From IMG/VR virus record IMGVR_UViG_3300043409_000702, positions 1 to 30,156 of that record: a stretch of DNA of 30,156 bases. The stretch is one strand, 5' to 3'. A model generated the notes under the pieces. That model did no database searches. It was not told the origin of the DNA and was given only the letters and a program-made list of their open reading frames with translations. This stretch comes from a virus. Of the stretch, positions 27,942-30,156 are shown piece by piece. Every line of letters begins with the position of its first letter. The first letter of the stretch is position 1. The position numbers and the translations under genes were made by a program.

Positions 27942-28268
27942 ATGGGATTTAAAGTAGGCGATAGGGTTGTAAACGTAAGAAGCGGGTATGTTAGACTTAA
28001 TGGCTCACCAGTAACTAATGGGGTTATAACTGAGGTGAACAATGGAGATTTCTGTAGGGTTCGCTTTGATGGACTGAACCGTTCATATCATTGTGCAACC
28101 GGTGACGTGGAATTGTTACCCACACCCCCCCGAAAAATGCACCCCGATGATTTTGTAAACGCGATTAGTGAGTTTGCAGAGGATAATGGTTACGGTATTA
28201 CGAAACTAGAGTTCCACGGTACAGAATTTATCGGAGGTACATTGCCTCGCCACTCTTACTCAGTCTAA
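27942..28268 (+). CDS. Isolated rightward gene in tail operon, unknown 108-aa protein (moron-like)
   Basis: ATG at 27942 with GGAG 8 nt upstream; the frame extends to GTG 27933, but that codon overlaps the ribosome site. The N-terminal part GFKVGDRVVNVRSGYVRLNG then GVITEVNNGDFCRVRFDG resembles a small SH3-like (KOW-type) beta barrel. The C-terminus FVNAISEFAEDNGYGI is helical. It is transcribed against the tail genes and its end overlaps the tail terminator gene end by 4 nt. Isolated genes with their own promoter inside a structural operon are called morons; lysogenic conversion or host-takeover roles are possible. Function unknown. Confidence 0.78.
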   Translation: MGFKVGDRVVNVRSGYVRLNGSPVTNGVITEVNNGDFCRVRFDGLNRSYHCATGDVELLPTPPRKMHPDDFVNAISEFAEDNGYGITKLEFHGTEFIGGTLPRHSYSV

Positions 28269-28669
28269 CCCACAGCCCGCCAATTAACCGCAACGGGCAA
28301 TCGCATAAACCCGCCGTCACGATATGCAACAGTGACGGCGGGTGTTTTTTCAATCCTAACCAAATCACCCAAGACTAAATCCTTCGTAAACCATGCGCGA
28401 ATATCACCCGCAACGCCTAGCAATTGCGTATGCGTCCAACTAATCGGCACCATAGCGTCAAGCATAAAGTCGCCAGTGTGCCAATCGTCCGCATCCGAAC
28501 CAAGATAGCGCCGATCATTGCCAAAATGAACGTCCGTCACTAGGATAAACGGAACTGTCACGTTTGTCGGGTAAACCTGCCCCGGATACACAATCGCATA
28601 ACCACCCGGCATTGATGCAATTCGCGCGCGTAAAGCTTCGTAAATCTTAGCGTCAATATCTGTTATCAT
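28265..28669 (-). CDS. Tail terminator (tail completion) protein
   Basis: 134 aa. MITDIDAKIYEALRARIASM at the N-terminus, then VPFILVTDVHFGNDRRYLG and AWFTKDLVLGDLVRI, matches the DUF4128/lambda gpU-like fold. Position between the gp10-like gene and tail tube gene fits. It caps the tail tube and forms the joint to the head. ATGA overlap upstream. Confidence 0.8.
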   Translation of the reverse strand: MITDIDAKIYEALRARIASMPGGYAIVYPGQVYPTNVTVPFILVTDVHFGNDRRYLGSDADDWHTGDFMLDAMVPISWTHTQLLGVAGDIRAWFTKDLVLGDLVRIEKTPAVTVAYRDGGFMRLPVAVNWRAVG

Positions 28670-29127
28670 GACTTATTCCTAACTCTAGTTGCAGCGGCCC
28701 GCATGATTGAAACAAACCGCTTGGACGTTGCTTTAATCCAAAAACGTCCCTGCTGATTGTAATGACGCCCCAAGCTATCAATGCCCGTGAAACCGTACTC
28801 AAGCCGCCTAGCGTATGGCGCGCGGTAAACGAATGAAACCCTGTCACCATCGCCCGCCGCGTTGATTATCGCGTTACTTGACGCCACGTTGTATTGTGAC
28901 CCGTATTCCTTGTATGGTCCGGCTTTGATCTCGCCCGCGTTGCTTGTTTGCAGCGATGCGCGCAAGTTTCCAGTGTCGATAGGTGTCGCTGCAAGCAACG
29001 CGTCCCGGAAGTCTTTCAAGCCTTCGTGATAAGCCTCTTGCCGTGCCGACTGCGCCTTCTTGACAAACGCATTCACCTGATTACTAAACCCGCGAGTGGT
29101 TCCTACGTTACCGTTTACGCGCGCCAA
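28666..29127 (-). CDS. HK97 gp10-like / minor tail or connector protein
   Basis: 153 aa. TTG start at 29127, with AAGGGG 8 nt upstream, overlapping the MuF gene by 13 nt. LLAATPIDTGNLRASL is the hallmark 'TPVDTGxLR' motif of HK97 gp10/lambda gpZ-type proteins. Then YRAPYARRLEYGFTG and FWIKATSKRFVSIM. Helps join tail to head. Confidence 0.87.
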   Translation of the reverse strand: MARVNGNVGTTRGFSNQVNAFVKKAQSARQEAYHEGLKDFRDALLAATPIDTGNLRASLQTSNAGEIKAGPYKEYGSQYNVASSNAIINAAGDGDRVSFVYRAPYARRLEYGFTGIDSLGRHYNQQGRFWIKATSKRFVSIMRAAATRVRNKS

Positions 29128-30101
29128 GATGCAATCCCCTTCCGATCAATCGAGTAATCCGCAAGGCAATCGCAGTTAATCACATGATTTGGCCCCGCGC
29201 CATAAGTCGTGTCGTGCGGGGTCAACATCGCCGTGCCGTCATTCAGCACAAACGGAAACGTCAATCCTCGAATACTTGTGCCATGCATCGCAACATGCGA
29301 CGGCCTGTCTTTAACGCCGCGCCCGCGATGGTTCCACGTGCGAATAACGAATTGTTCTGGAATGCCAGTTTTTTCTAAAGCCTGTTTCCACGCCTCATAC
29401 TTGCCTTCCTCGACTGCCTTTGCCGCCTCAGTTCTGGCAATCGTCAAACCGCGTGATTTTAACAGCTTGTCAGAATACTGCGCGGCTATCCGATCAATCT
29501 GCGCCAATGACAGTGGTTTGCCATCCCGCGCCGCTTTCTTGATAACCGTGTCAAACCGCATATCCCGCTTAGTATAGTCCAGCGCCTTGATAGGGTCTGA
29601 CATTAACACCGCGCGCATATTGCCGACCCATTGGCGCTGTTGCTCTGAAATACCAATCACGCCGCCTATCCGCTTGCCGTCTTGCAATCGCCCGATTAAG
29701 TCCGTTGCAATCCTATTGCGACTGCGCCCCAATGCGTAACCGTCCGCGATGGTATTGCGCACGTTGCCGATGGTTTCCTCAGTGATATTCTGAATTAGCC
29801 CGCCAATACGTTCCCGCGCGTATGTTTCAACACGTGGCGAAAGTGTATTCCATCGCACAACAGCCCGCGCGCCGTTTGGATAACGCCACGTTTGACCGGC
29901 GATTGTATCGATCCCGCTATTGCCATATACCTGCAATAATTCCGCCCGAAACTCGTTAAAAGCCGTCGCGTCGATATTCATGATGCGAATGACTTCTTCC
30001 GGCCCGAATTGCATAGCGCGTTCAATCTCGGCAAGCCTAGCGTTATCCGCGATGTCCGATGTACCGTTTAGGAATGACTTGACTAGCTTTTTTAGGTCCA
30101 T
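29115..30101 (-). CDS. Phage head morphogenesis protein (MuF/SPP1 gp7-like)
   Basis: 328 aa from ATG 30101. RTEAAKAVEEGKYEAW followed by RTWNHRGRGVKDRPSHVAMH and GAGPNHVINCDCLADY is the MuF C-terminal pattern (conserved Arg, His and terminal Cys-x-Cys). These are minor head proteins carried in few copies near the portal and can be injected. Long N-terminal helical part. No earlier in-frame start codon is visible up to the window edge, so the true start could be upstream. Another frame ends at a TAG (30103-30105) just before the ATG and may be the tail of the preceding portal-like gene; this cannot be confirmed. Confidence 0.87.
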   Translation of the reverse strand: MDLKKLVKSFLNGTSDIADNARLAEIERAMQFGPEEVIRIMNIDATAFNEFRAELLQVYGNSGIDTIAGQTWRYPNGARAVVRWNTLSPRVETYARERIGGLIQNITEETIGNVRNTIADGYALGRSRNRIATDLIGRLQDGKRIGGVIGISEQQRQWVGNMRAVLMSDPIKALDYTKRDMRFDTVIKKAARDGKPLSLAQIDRIAAQYSDKLLKSRGLTIARTEAAKAVEEGKYEAWKQALEKTGIPEQFVIRTWNHRGRGVKDRPSHVAMHGTSIRGLTFPFVLNDGTAMLTPHDTTYGAGPNHVINCDCLADYSIDRKGIASWRA

Positions 30102-30156
30102 GCTAGGCCCTAACGATAAATCGCCAAGCTGCGATAATACCAGCGCCGGGGATCTT

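Overview
The window is about 30 kb of a tailed double-stranded DNA phage (or prophage) genome. A long non-contractile tail is likely, because the order MuF-like head protein, gp10-like protein, tail terminator, major tail protein, frameshifted assembly chaperone, tape measure and tail tip is the siphovirus order. Gene content suggests an alphaproteobacterial, perhaps Rhodobacterales, host: cobalamin-dependent NrdJ, ThyX, a phage-borne beta clamp and a GH24 lysozyme with a C-terminal anchor. That host assignment is inference; no single marker proves it. No integrase, lysis repressor, terminase or portal gene is visible inside the window.

Layout. (1) 1-4342, rightward: recombination and replication genes: an unknown 209-aa protein, a UvsW/SSL2-type SF2 helicase, a 50-aa protein, a VRR-NUC nuclease, a YqaJ/lambda-exonuclease-type recombinase, a conserved partner and SSB. 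Nearly all are coupled by ATGA or TAATG overlaps. (2) 4353-7007, leftward island: an SNF2-type helicase and a DNA methyltransferase, followed by two terminators and a previously hidden 45-aa gene. (3) 7137-8966, rightward: a protein with eighteen 9-residue repeats and four small unknown genes. (4) 9019-15870, rightward: nucleotide metabolism and replication (MazG-like hydrolase, nrdJ, thyX, dnaN) with a dense run of tiny coupled genes between them. (5) 15952-18017, leftward: a metallophosphoesterase with an HTH-like N-terminus, an exported protein and three unknown genes, convergent with dnaN across a bidirectional terminator. (6) 18153-18921, leftward: a structured RNA region with a tRNA-Trp, a tRNA-like element that lacks a readable anticodon arm, a long inverted repeat and a 20-aa membrane peptide. 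(7) 18902-30101, leftward: lysis genes, tail tip, tape measure, chaperone with a programmed -1 frameshift, tail tube and connector genes. One rightward gene (27942-28268) with its own promoter interrupts this block.

Control. Six TTGACA boxes occur at gene boundaries. All are perfect -35 hexamers, and all have a candidate -10 exactly 17 nt away, although the -10 hexamers vary in quality. Two of them lie inside hairpins that end the preceding gene, with the -10 in the loop. The three rightward ones before ssb, mazG and the 71-aa gene have nearly the same distance from -10 to start codon (28-30 nt).

Starts were revised from the longest ORF where ribosome sites or overlaps decided it (ssb, methyltransferase, the 71-aa, 175-aa, 72-aa and 108-aa genes). 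Eleven small genes were read directly from the sequence: at 2027, 4409, 8357, 12519, 12641, 13702, 16320, 18790, 19454 and 19606, plus the chaperone extension before its first start codon.
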